Positions 1 through 11,033 of a stretch of 38,586 nt of DNA are shown here, one piece after another. Both the position numbers and the translations under genes were made by a program. This DNA comes from Lingula anatina (Eukaryota > Brachiopoda > Lingulata > Lingulida > Lingulidae), in the NCBI RefSeq assembly GCF_001039355.2, contig NW_019774236.1:505889-544474 (forward strand), read 5' to 3'. The first letter of the stretch is position 1, and each line of letters begins with the position of its first letter. Under the pieces are notes generated by a model, which saw only the letters and a program-made list of their open reading frames with translations, had not been told where the DNA came from and did not search any database.

Positions 1-77
1 CAAAATGTTCAGCTGGGCCTGTTCAGACACTACCTACTCTCTATGGGACCATTCCCAGACCCTATCGTACAAACTAT

Positions 78-268
78 GGATCGATCTATCTCCAAGGGGA
101 TTCTCATTAGTTTGCAATCAACTTAAGCGGCTTAGGGTCTGTCACGCCTACTGAAGCCACTAGGGGGTAACTAATTATCATTTAGCAGCTTCAGTAGGTA
201 TGCCAGACATCTTAGCTGCTTAAGTTGATTGCAATTTAGTGAGAAACACCTTGGAGAGGGATCGATCC
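78..268. mobile_element. Palindromic MITE-like element, ATCGATC family, copy 1
   Basis: The two ends form a long imperfect inverted repeat of about 55 bases. The left arm begins GGATCGATCTATCTCCAAGG and the right arm ends with its near reverse complement. An inner pair (GCCTACTGAAGC / GCTTCAGTAGGT) extends the palindrome to the centre. There is no coding capacity, so this is a non-autonomous fold-back or MITE-type DNA element. A relative lies at 3084-3247. No target-site duplication was resolved. Confidence 0.7.
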
Positions 269-1329
269 TGTTAGATTGATCTAGGTACTAGGAACCCAGT
301 TCAACTGTAGGAATTTGTTGAAGGAATAAATTGCCAGGACAAACAGCCAACTAACTGGTGTCTAACTGATGAATTATGTTACTGGGGCTTTGATATGACT
401 TCTGTGATATGTAAAGAGCTATGGTAATTGTTCTGCATTTGGCTCCAACAGCTGTATCGCATTTCCAGAGAGTTATGTAATACCAGGAGACATCGTGCAT
501 GGGGTCTGAAAAATGCTTTAATATTCTGCTTGAAGCAAGGCAATCAAATCAACAGAAATATCATCAGAGCCTTGAGTTCAGCTTGTGAATTTATGCTTAA
601 TCCAAATTAAACCAATCACCTTTTGTTCAACATTTCTAACTTTAAGACATATAAGTTTTCCAATAATTTCTCTATTAAGGCAAATAAATGTCTTTTCCAC
701 TTTTCAATAATTCAACAATTTCAGAGGAGTTGGATCTATCCACTGCAAGATACAGCTTGGTTTTTACTTTCACATAAGCACATGACAGACAAGGAGATAA
801 CCTCGTCCTGTCAGCTGTCAAATAAAGAATCCAGCTGTCTAATAAAACAGTTGTTGATTCAATTGAAGACAAAACCTTGAGAAAAAAGTCTGAAAACAAA
901 ACCCCCGAGTGGGAAATGTCAGGCAAAGCAAAGCTACATTTGTGAATGAACTGGTCCACTTTACAAATCCATTCTATTGTTCATCAATTGCTATATAAAC
1001 ATCTCCACACAATTAAAAAAGTGCCTTCAACTTTTTTCAGCCTCCTACAATGATTTTATAACTTTCTACAATCTCAAAGTACAAAACAATATTAGTTTCT
1101 GATTAAAAGGTAACAGCTGACTCACATGATTTCTCTTTTCCCATCATACAAACAACTTATTCTAATGTTGGCAAATCTTCACATTTACACGTATTCTACA
1201 TATTATTTAACTTAAGACAAGTTTTTACAGACCTGTGTTATTCTAATGTTAATATTGTTAATGAATATATATATATATAATATTGTTAGACAACAAATCA
1301 CGTGCATTGAACGGTTGAGTAGTTGCAGC
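269..1329. other. Non-coding stretch
   Basis: AT-rich sequence with scattered stops in all frames. One 94-codon open stretch on the minus strand (675-959) has no ATG start and no family resemblance. A short (AT)n run lies near 1267-1279. I see no gene here. Confidence 0.5.
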
Positions 1330-1707
1330 CTATAGCAAGTCAGCAGCAAATTTTAAAGCCATGGTACCTGCCCTTCTTAACTGAAGAGAATACAGTAAAG
1401 TCATAACTGACATCAGAATATATACACAGTGTACCAGAGTAGAAATGACCAGTTTTCCCACTTGTTCTGCTGCGGGGTCAGTCTCTATCTGATGACCAGA
1501 TACATGAAATGATACACTCTGTCGGATGGCTAAATTTGTTCTCACTCCACAGGAGCTAACAGACTGGCTTGGTTGCTGAATGTTGGGGTTCCAAATGGGG
1601 GTTTTGTGTAAGGAAAAATGTCCTTCTGCATAAGTTCGGGACTTCAAAATTTCTGCTGTGGTGAAGCATTCAGGAGTTTTTAATTCAATCTTTATATATG
1701 GAATTCT
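1330..1707 (-). CDS. Possible terminal exon of a membrane protein
   Basis: An open minus-strand stretch of 125 codons ends in TAG at 1330-1332. Its composition looks like real protein: an N-terminal part around IELKTPECFTTAEILKSRTY, a polar middle with HVSGHQIETDPAAEQVG, and then a hydrophobic segment of about 23 residues starting LVISTLVHCVYI and followed by LQLRRAG. This would make one transmembrane helix near the C-terminus. There is no ATG at the upstream end, and an in-frame TAA lies just beyond 1707, so it would have to be a last exon entered by splicing. The candidate acceptors (AG near 1706 and near 1690) have poor pyrimidine tracts. No upstream exon was found. I do not recognise the family, and it may be a chance open frame. 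Confidence 0.33.
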   Translation of the reverse strand, partial: RIPYIKIELKTPECFTTAEILKSRTYAEGHFSLHKTPIWNPNIQQPSQSVSSCGVRTNLAIRQSVSFHVSGHQIETDPAAEQVGKLVISTLVHCVYILMSVMTLLYSLQLRRAGTMALKFAADLL

Positions 1708-2062
1708 TTACTTAAAATTGTGGTAAATGGTAAATTGTACACTTTGTTGCACATTTAACTCTAACTCTCCATAAAGTTACAGTGATGACAAAAAAAGGTC
1801 CTATTAACACACCCAAATTACTTTATTAGTTAATTATAAGCAGATTAGTGTTTTATGACAAAAAAACAAGTGTTTTTGCCAGTTTGGTCAAAACTGGCGA
1901 AACTAGTCTTAAGCAACTAATGACTTCATAAAAGTAAAACCCAACACAGTCAAAATCAATTAGTTTATTATGTAATACTCCAATCTAAATCATACAATGA
2001 AGTTAATTCATCAAGCCACCCAATGTATGCTGGTTCCACCATTTTCATTCTACAGACTTAAG
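1708..2062. other. Non-coding stretch
   Basis: AT-rich sequence upstream, in minus-strand terms, of the possible exon at 1330-1707. I see no convincing exon, repeat or regulatory cluster. Confidence 0.45.
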
Positions 2063-2283
2063 CCCCCTTTACACTGGACGGAGTCCTTTCTGCGTCCAGC
2101 AGTACGGCCCCTTTTGAGAGTTAAAAAATTATAATACTTTACGGCCGACAACTGGCCGATCATTGAGCATTCATTCTGATACAAAATCGATGCTTGTGCC
2201 TCCTTCTTATTAAGACCACAGCGATGCCAAATTTCATGGTCGCAGAAAGGACGCAGAAAGGACGCCGTCCAGTGTAAAGGGGG
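2063..2283. mobile_element. MITE with about 35-base terminal inverted repeats
   Basis: The left end reads CCCCCTTTACACTGGACGGA and continues through CTTTCTGCGTCC. The right end (about 2249-2283) is its near-perfect reverse complement, ending CCAGTGTAAAGGGGG. The interior is short, AT-rich and non-coding. The structure is that of a non-autonomous DNA transposon. The superfamily is unassigned because no clear target-site duplication is visible. Confidence 0.8.
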
Positions 2284-3083
2284 TATTACAGGCAACCTAC
2301 AGGGGAGAAGAAGGTTATGTGTGACTCATGCCATGTAATTGGAAGGTGAGTACCTGATCCTGACACGGCTTATCTAATATTTCATATCTTAAAGAGAAGA
2401 ATCCAGGTGAAAAAAAAATCCCATTACTTGGCATTTTATAACTGGCATTGCCATAACTTATAGGTACAGTATTTGCTTCTGAAAGGTACATATGCTACAA
2501 AAATGCACTTGTACAGAGCATTTTATTTCAAATCTTGAGTACTTTCAATTATTGTCAAAGATATCTTAAATTAACATGTGGCAACACATTAAATGGGTTA
2601 TGCCTCTCGTTGGAGTGTAAAGAACAGAGATAAGCACCTCAAATGTAGCAAAAAACTAGAAACCAGAATACTACACCAACGCCAATATCAAAACCTTCTG
2701 CCCCTCAATTACTTCTTTTCCAGACCAGTCACTGAATCAGATTTGATCTTGCTTCTCAATTTTCCCTGTAATCCACCCTTACCAAATTTCTCAGACACAT
2801 GTCACATGGCTTTATCTGATTGAAAACGACCACTGAGTAATTCAAAAACTAATCCAGAACACTTGGTACAACCAGCTGCCTACCACAAGATTGGTTCTTG
2901 ACTTCCTGCCAAGTGCCCATCAGGAGTTCTTAAAGCTTTTTCGTTTTTTTGGGGGGAGGACCCATTCAGAATGAATTTTTCCAACCCAGCTTATGCGCAA
3001 AAACTATACGAGCTAACGAGCCTCATGGAGACTCTCGCTGAATGCAATCAGATTAACAGACTAAGGCTCTATTCCCATAGGTT
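2284..3083. other. Non-coding stretch with a degraded repeat at its end
   Basis: No supported gene. Around 3007-3067 the sequence (GCTGAATGCAATCAG, AACAGACTAA) resembles 29466-29524 inside the MITE of the dehydrogenase gene. This suggests an eroded relative of that element just left of the next MITE. Confidence 0.45.
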
Positions 3084-3247
3084 TTAGATCGATCTATCCC
3101 CGCGGGGAGTCTCACTAGATTACTTTCAGATAATCCGACTTAAATGTCCGTCCCGCCTACTACAAGCTGTAAGGGGGTAATTAACTTTCGTGTCCGCCTG
3201 GCTGACAGCTATTTAGCGTGAACCCCCAGGGAGTTAGGTCGATCTAA
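3084..3247. mobile_element. Palindromic MITE-like element, ATCGATC family, copy 2
   Basis: The ends are TTAGATCGATCTATCCCC and its inverted counterpart ending GGTCGATCTAA. The interior shares CCCGCCTACT and AAGGGGGTAATTAA with the element at 78-268, so the two are relatives. Non-coding. Confidence 0.6.
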
Positions 3248-4933
3248 TCTATGGAAATGGGGTGTAAAACAACATTTCAGGTCTAAAATACCTCACCAAA
3301 GGCACTCGTCAGAGATCACAAATGGCTATTCTACTGTAGGATACTGTTGTGACAAGCCATTTCTGTCTGTCTATCTGATAATTTATGCAGTTTTGGACCT
3401 AAAACAGCCTTAACTTATAATTGGTCTGAATGGATCTTGAGAGTTGAGGAGAGAGCACAACCACACCAATTCTGACAACCAGAGCCAGGACTGAGGAGAT
3501 AGACAATACACCTCCCTGTTCAACAGTAATAAGACCCTATGCTGGAGACTGGAACAATTTCATTTAAGTGTGTTGTGTCAGGCAAGGTAAAAAGGTTTTC
3601 TGTTGAAATCAAGAGCTTTAATTAATAACTTCCGACAACCTAAGACATAAACAATGACATCATGTGCGGCTGACTGTATACACAGTTGAAAGATCAGCAG
3701 GAAAGTTTACACCAAGTCTGACTTAGCTTTACACGGGGATTTGACACTCTCCCAAACGCTCCATCATTTTTGATCTATTGATTTTCTTCTTCAACAGGTA
3801 CAGCATCTAACATTCTTTAACAAGTCTTCACTCATGACTCATCATTATGCATAAAGAAAACGATCATAATGAACAATTTACCACTTGATATTTACATGTA
3901 AATGGCAGACATAAACGAACAAAAACTAGTAAAGCTGTCTCCTCCTCTACCACGCTTGTTATAGATCAAATATATATGACTATGAATCCCATGACTAAGC
4001 AAAGGATCATTTTCAATTACCCAAAACCAAAAGAAAACCTCCAGGCATCTTTGTGGCAACATTTATAACATCTGCAACAGTGCATATCAGAAGACAAGCT
4101 ATGCCAGAGAGTAATTCTTGCAGAAACTATGCACTGATGGCACAGTTGAGGAATGTTCATCTATCATTTGGTTGTCTATATCATTTTCAAGGAAATTACC
4201 TGGCTATATTCTAGGGTCAAGGTTAGGGCAAAAACAAGGAATACGATGTATTAGACATCATTTGCAACAATCTAGTACCACTGTCATCTAAATTTATAAT
4301 TTTATTAACATGTATTCTACCATTTTTATTTGAATGTGAAATCTCTGATGGCTTCCAAGGCCTCAGCTTAAAATTAATGAAATTGTAAATATCAGTTTTG
4401 TCTTGTTTTTTATTTATTTTTTCAATTTTTTTCTGGAATACAGCATTCTATATTTCAAGCAGTCGTAATGAATGTCTTGTACCTGAAACTGGCAAAGGGC
4501 TACATGTGCAAGTACTTTTTCACCACAAACTTATCTACAGATAAATTCATTCTGGCTCCAAACTTTCCTTAGTCTTTGCATACTCCTCATGTGGTCCTAT
4601 TCCCCCTGGGAGCTGTGTGATGTCAGTAATAACTGATAAAGATCAGCACAAAGAGTGTAAAATACATCCCGCCCTGCTGCTGTCAAATTAGCTGTCAACC
4701 CATCCCACATTACATCATCATTAAGTCATGATTTAATGGGTGCAGTGCTTCGCCTTTCACGGGCAATTTTAATTTTGTGATAATCATTCGCTTTTTATTG
4801 AGTCACAACATGTGAGGTGACTCAGAGAAGTAACAATCTTTGTACTCTGTTCTGACGTGGTGGTTTATGCTTTTATTTTCTCCAAGGATGATCTGGAACC
4901 CACTTAAGAAAAGAGCCGAGCTAGATTAACCTT
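3248..4933. other. Non-coding stretch
   Basis: About 1.7 kb of AT-rich sequence with frequent stops on both strands. I find no exon with credible splice sites and no recognisable repeat. Confidence 0.5.
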
Positions 4934-5060
4934 GGAGCGCAATCAGAACAAGTTGATCCAAGGACTAACTGATCCGCAGACTAAATATGGCCGATCTACT
5001 TAAAGTGATGCCGCTAATCCCCTGATGGTCTCCCCGCATCCACTTGTATCGTCCCTGCAG
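4934..5060. mobile_element. MITE fragment related to 31093-31290
   Basis: The sequence AACAAGTTGATCC, GGACTAACTGATCCGCAGA and CTAAATATGGCC matches, with a few changes, the left half of the inverted-repeat element at 31093-31290. The opposite arm is not evident here, so this copy appears truncated or diverged. Confidence 0.5.
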
Positions 5061-8000
5061 GGGCCTAGCAACTAAAACTCTATTTATAAATAAAGAATGC
5101 AACGGGGAGGACAAACTCCAAATGCATTTTCTATAACTTCTACAATTTCGGAAATAACCATATTTCTTCAAATTCCTCAATTTCAAAAAATTTTTTGAAA
5201 AAGTGATCTAATATCATTCATATATATCATTTTGATCAGGGTGGGGTGTAGTTAGCACTAGAAATAGTTGGAACATCCTCAGGAATAATCAGAACAAAAA
5301 TACACCCTATATGAATGGTATTCAGTAGAAATGTGATCATAAAATAAACACCCTAAATATAAATCTGCCCTCAGCTAACCAAGAGTATGGAAATCCCTGT
5401 AACCCAGCAAATGCAGCATTATGCTTATAAGCAATACAAACTCAAGGTGTAGCTAGTGTCAGAAAAGAGGTTAACATCAACACCGTGGCATGTGTGCCTG
5501 CTGTGTATTTAGTCTGGGTGTGATATTTTCAGTGGAATTTCAAGTCTGATCCCCACCATCACCCCGCGTATCAACATGATGTCCTGTATATTTAGTCTGG
5601 GACTCAGGGTACCCGTGATTCATGCTACATCTAGGGATGAGACTGCCATTCAATGAAAAAGTCAGAAAATATGGCATGGGGTCCAGGGGGTCACCTGGGC
5701 AAACGGTATTTTTAGCTACCCAAAAGTCGGAAATAGGCTGATAATCGGAATGATATCATCTCTGTATATCTGGCAATTTGGTGGTTTTACTTTTGGTACC
5801 AGATCACAAAGAAATGATATTTTCTGTTTCTATTTCTTCATTTCACCCATTTTATATATATCAAGAGCATTATCCAAGAACTGGTCTGCACCCCGGTTTA
5901 CTGCCATTAAAGTCAGGTTATGGATTCCACAGCAGGTTAATATTACATCAACACCAGGAATATTCTAAGTATGTCTGGGTGGAGCAGAATCAGATATTTA
6001 CCACTGCCTGTTCTCTATTGATGATGATAGTTCACAGCGATGCCATAGAGATCGAAAAAGAGAAAAGATCGTGGCTCAGCAAGAAATTAAGGTTGCTGTA
6101 GATTATGCTATCTTGGTGAGAGATTTCATGGTTTTCAGTTTCTTTATGGAGTCTATACACCAAAGCGCGATTTCTGTTTTTACCTCATTTTGAGAGAGAG
6201 CTTACAAGGTGCTTGTTGGACATTTTGGGCTTCGGTTGGCACCTTTCAGCACATTTCTAGGATGGAACTTCTTGTCAAATTTGTGAAGTTTCTGACTAAG
6301 TTTTAAACATTTACGAAAAATAACTTTAAATTTTGGATTAAATATAAATTATCTTAGTATAAGTCCACAACTGAAAGCATTTGCCAGCCAATCAATATTA
6401 ACTAGAGCTTTATGCTCTGTTAAGTGTTAAAACAGATCCATATGTTTACTACGCCCCTTTTTCTTATTTTCTAAAATCCATTTTTAGAATCAATCAAAGA
6501 GACCTTTCAAACTAGGAGGAGTAGCTAAAAACAACTAGTGCCGTACATGTGAAGTGACATTTCTTGAAATCATCTTAGCCTGCATGTATAGGGGTATAAT
6601 ATGGCACTGTTATGATGTATTCTCCCATCATTTAAAATCATGTTGAAAGATAATACAACTTGTAAGGCCAATTCAGCGGAAGCAGGATGTCTTTAAGTAT
6701 CAATTAGAGGAAGTGAAAACTCCCTCATAAGGCCATGAGAAAAAAATGGCTGCTTTTTTTCTCCTTTTCTTTCATTTTTTTCCATTGGACTTTGCTCACT
6801 GTTGATTCGATACAGACAACTAATACATTCGGTCCTGTTAACTAAAAGCAGTCCTTTTCATATCGCTGGGACGCTGGAGTCACCGCCCTGTTATACCCAG
6901 CAGTATCGTGTAAATGTTTCCACACATACACACACACACACATCCCTTACTACATCCGCTGAACTAAGAACCCAGTCTAGATACCATCTCACAGTAAAGG
7001 TGGGCAAGGCAGGATTAGTACCTTGAAAACCTTATATCACATATGGATAGATTTTGATGTTACGGTTCTAATAACACAGTATTTGTTTATGTTCGTTAGG
7101 GGAAATGTAACCTAGCAGGCTAAACAGGTAAAACCATATTGCACTCCCTACTAGTCTGTGTATATAAATGTCTGATGAAAAGGAAATGGGTAATGGTGAA
7201 ATGGTTACATAAACTGGAGGCTTTATAGACAATGTCAAATGGAATTAGATTTAAAAGGATTTAATGATTAAGATCTATTTTCTTTGCCAAAATGATCATC
7301 ATCTTGAATGCATGTGATGGAGAAAATGTACCATATACATTTTGCATGCAAATACATCTAACTTTTCCATATATTACTTATTGGGCTATAATAACAATAC
7401 ACAGAAATAAAAATCAGCATCTGATAAAATAACCTGAAAATTAATAATCTGAATGTTCTATTAAAGGAATTAATACCTGCCTGAGTTTGCTTTTAGAGTC
7501 AGCAAAAATAAACTTCGTGCAATCCATTCCATGGGCTTACATGGGCTTAATTAGGCATAGTTACCAAAATCTAACAGGCAAACTCTGGCAAAGTAGCACT
7601 GGAAATGGTAACGTCGGGTCCTTGGATGCTTTGGCTTGCCAGACTATAGACCCATCTCAGACTGTCCACAAGTGTATAGTACATGGAGTAGACAGAGAAA
7701 ACCCTCTTTACCCTGAAACTCAGAAATCACAATGTGAACCTACCTCCTCTAACAACCAGCAATCTGGCACCAACTTCCCTCTCTATTGCAGGGTGCACAA
7801 TTCCAACTTCACCAATTTAGGTAAGTCCACCTCTGAGCCTTAACTTGTCCACTGGTTAACAGGCTTAAGAAACTACTCCCATCCAAGGTTAGTTAATATG
7901 TGCGCCAGTTCCCAGTAATAACTCACTCTCCTAAATAGCCAACACAACTGGCCTGCGCAGAATTTCCCTCTCTGCCTCTGCCTCCTGACCTTTGTTTTCT

Positions 8001-8500
8001 CCTACTAGCGCTCCTCTAGGCACTTCTCTTGCTCAAACTAACCGAGTAAATGCCCCAGGTTCCTTGAGAGTTTTTCAGCCTGTTGATAAAATACAAAGAA
8101 ACAGTGATTAGATTAGGTGAACTTATCCACACATTAAGTGAAAAGTTTGCAGCGCTGTTGATGTTTCAGTCTCGGTGCATTGTTTAAGGTTGTAATAATC
8201 AACAGAACTACACACAACTATCTTGTGTACACTTAAACCAAGCTTGTTAAATAACCTATAAAACACAGTGTAACTATGGGACCTGTCTATCTCTCTCTCC
8301 TTTCTCTCTCTCTTCTTGTTAGCAAGCCACATGTAAAACTACTACAGAGTTTGTGAGTGTCAGGTTGCACTGACTAATCCAAGCCTATCTCCTTTCCTAT
8401 TGGCCGAGGTCAAACCCAACTGGAACTGCTTGTAAACCAATAGTATACTGTTTTCAGTGTGGAGAAATCTTGAAGCAATTATTAACCAGATCAGTTTGCT
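5061..8500. other. Mostly non-coding stretch with one exon-like segment
   Basis: No gene is supported. Around 5965-6114 a plus-strand frame reads like protein (SIDDDSSQRCHRDRKREKI) up to a GTGAGA donor-like site. Next to it on the minus strand (about 5850-5965) another frame contains CCGIHNLTLMAVNRGAD. Either may be a fossil of a gene or transposase. A short (CA)n run sits near 6925-6944. The rest is AT-rich without structure I can name. Confidence 0.35.
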
Positions 8501-8512
8501 GAATGCATGCTT

Positions 8513-8576
8513 TAGGAGTGAGAGGAGAGGGGGTGGGGATAGAGGGGGGTGGGGGAAGAGTGGGGGGGGGGGGGCA
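8513..8576 (+). repeat. G-rich tract with quadruplex potential
   Basis: Successive runs of three or more G (GAGGAGAGGGGGTGGGG onward) end in a run of about 13 G before CATG. This satisfies the usual four-G-run rule for an intramolecular G-quadruplex. It lies in otherwise AT-rich DNA with no gene close by. Confidence 0.6.
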
Positions 8577-9641
8577 TGTGACAGGTCATATGCGATTCCA
8601 AATAAATTGTTATAAATGCCATTTTTGTTCCTAAATGATTCAAGAGAACCAATTTTCATGGGAAGTATCCATCAATTAAATCTCACTATGATTGAGATGA
8701 TGTTAGCTTAGTGCACATCTCTCTCTGTCTCTCTCTTTCATATCTACATGTAATTATGGCTCCATGAGAAGTATTATAATCATAAAATGCCACTTTACTC
8801 ATTTGTAAATGTTTTATGTAAAAAATGTTGCATGAAACACATTTAGCTTGTAGGTAAAATGTGTAAGCATGTCATAACAGGCACAGCAGAGCTTTTGTGC
8901 TCATTATTTTCACACAGAAAAAAAGTAAAAGCCAGATCAACAGTTACTTCTTTTTTCCCCAACTTAATCATGAACAGCTGCTCGGCTGCTCGGGATTTTA
9001 TTTATCTTGTCTCGCTGAAGCTCTTAGTATGCTGCTGAAATAGGAAAACAGCATCTGTGCTGGGATTTTAAGCCAGGATCCACTGGGAGAGTGTGATAGT
9101 TTTCTTTGTAAACATTACCTGCTCTAAAAGAATATGAAAGAGGCCGTTTTTTATTTTGTACTTGCTAGACAAGACTGTTTAGCCAGTGGTTGCTATTTCC
9201 ATACAGAAGGCAGCCAGACTCTGGTATCTTTTTTTCTTACATTGCTGATGCAATTCCAAGACATATATTCTGAGTATTCCCCCAATTTTTTACCTTTGTG
9301 TTGAGAGGAAATGTGGCCTTGAATTGGGAAAGAACATAGAAAAAAAAAACACATACAGTAAATAGTTAATTTCACATGCTGACAACTAAAGGTTTATTCC
9401 AAATGATACTTGTTCTACAAAGATCAACCCAACTCTCCATAGATCCCACTGAATGCAAGATTTCACATTAACTTAATGGCATTAGAAGTTGTAACAGAAA
9501 ACAGAGATACATGTACAGTATGCCCAAGACGGTTCTACTTTCATTTTTAGTACATCAAAGTAAAAACAGAAAAATGAGGAATTGTCATTTCTCACTTTTT
9601 TTTAAAAGGAAAATCGAGTCTGATATTACAATTCATTTTCA

Positions 9642-9643
<2 letters not shown>
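8577..9643. other. Non-coding stretch
   Basis: AT-rich sequence with short CT-rich runs near 8719-8740. No supported exon, repeat or promoter. Confidence 0.45.

Positions 9644-9675
<32 letters not shown>
9644..9675 (-). repeat. Poly(A) tract at the 3' end of the LINE remnant
   Basis: A run of 32 T on the plus strand, i.e. poly(A) downstream of the minus-strand ORF1 remnant. It is consistent with the tail of a retrotransposed copy, although G/C-rich minisatellite-like sequence (9757-9792) intervenes between ORF1 and the tail. Confidence 0.6.
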
Positions 9676-9676
<1 letters not shown>

Positions 9677-10482
9677 GCAAATTTGGAAATCACTTTGACC
9701 CCTCCCCCCTCACCCAAATATAATAAAAATATCGCAAAGTGGCAGGGGGTATTTAACGGGGTCATCCCGATACTCCCCCGCACCGATACTCCNGTTCCAT
9801 ATACCGATCCCGGTGTGGAGCGTGGGGTTTCCTGGGTTCGTTTCGCCGGTTGTTCAGAGTCGGGCACAAATAGCACGTTGTTGATATACAGTTTATCATA
9901 AACCATTACCGCTTTCTTTTGTTGTCTCTTTGCTGACTTATAAAAGGGATAGAGCATCTTTCTTTTCTCGTTAATTTCACGGGGGTATTGTTCATTTATC
10001 CCATATTTATTGTTTTCTATACCTTTGAGTGTCACCGCTCTTTTCTTAATGTTGTCTCTTACTTTAGAGTTGGCAAATTTAGCTATAATTGGTCGTGGTT
10101 TACCTGGTGTCTTTTTCCCCATTCTGTGTACTCTATGGAAAGCTGGCATGTGTTCCACCTTCATTTTATTTTCCAGAAAATCGACAAGTATGGTTTCTGT
10201 GTCTTCCTTGTCTGTTTCATCAATCCCCGTGAAAATAAGGTTATCGCGCATGCTTCGGGCCTGTAGGTCTACTTGTTTTTCCTTCAGTGTTACGATTTCG
10301 TTTTTCAAGTGTGTAAGGTTATCTTGTACTGCGTCGATAACTTTTGTAGTTTTTGCCTCGTCCTTTTCAAGCATTTTCATATTTTTCTGCATCTCTTTCA
10401 GTTCAATTCGGTTGGTTTCTGATATTGTGTTCAAAGCACTGAGTCCATCTTCAATTTCCCCGACCTTATCTTTCATACCTTT

Positions 10483-10650
10483 CAGGGGCGGATTTAGGCC
10501 GTCTTCTGGGTCTTCCAGAAGACGGTCAGATTTTCAAGTTTACATTGACGGGTATCCAATTTTTAATGTTGGAAGACGGTCAAAATTGGAGGATGAATCA
10601 ACAAAGATAATTTGGAAGACTGTCAGTATATAGCTCTGGATCCGCCCCTG
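10483..10650. mobile_element. Short TIR element in LINE ORF1, duplicate A
   Basis: A 168-base insertion with ends CAGGGGCGGAT and ATCCGCCCCTG, which are perfect inverted repeats. An internal hairpin is formed by CCGTCTTCTGG and CCAGAAGACGG. CTTTCAT occurs on both sides (10470-10476 and 10652-10658), close to the 7-8 base target duplication expected of a hAT-type MITE. The insertion ends the N-terminal half of the LINE ORF1 frame. Confidence 0.75.
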
Positions 10651-10865
10651 CCTTTCATCTCGTTTTTCATGGTCTCCATCGCANTTTTCAAGTGTGTAAG
10701 GTTATCTTGTACTGCGTCGATAACTTTTGTAGTTTTTGCCTCGTCCTTTTCAAGCATTTTCATATTTTTCTGCATCTCTTTCAGTTCAATTCGGTTGGTT
10801 TCTGATATTGTGTTTAAAGCACTGAGTCCATCTTCAATTTCCCCGACCTTATCTTTCATACCTTT

Positions 10866-11033
10866 CAGGGGCGGATTTAGGCCGTCTTCTGGGTCTTCCA
10901 GAAGACGGTCAGATTTTCAAGTTTACATTGACGGGTATCCAATTTTTAATGTTGGAAGACGGTCAAAATTGGAGGATGAATCAACAAAGATAATTTGGAA
11001 GACTGTCAGTATATAGCTCTGGATCCGCCCCTG
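10866..11033. mobile_element. Short TIR element in LINE ORF1, duplicate B
   Basis: Second copy of the CAGGGGCGGAT element, carried in the 383-base tandem duplication. It has the same ends and internal hairpin as duplicate A and identical flanks, so it is a copy of one insertion event and not an independent one. Confidence 0.75.

Noticed and set aside
675-959. 94-codon minus-strand frame
   Set aside because: No ATG start, no acceptor with a good pyrimidine tract, and no recognisable domain.
7487-7843. 118-codon plus-strand frame ending near a GTAAGT site
   Set aside because: It starts at TTG and has low protein likeness and no homology that I recognise. The donor-like site alone is not enough.
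8360-8659. Proline-rich 99-residue frame on the minus strand
   Set aside because: The prolines are the complement of a poly-G tract. There is no ATG at the start and no family resemblance.
10010-11016. Serine/phenylalanine-rich frames on the plus strand (207 and 134 codons)
   Set aside because: These are antisense shadows of the LINE ORF1 remnant, which is clearly coded on the minus strand.
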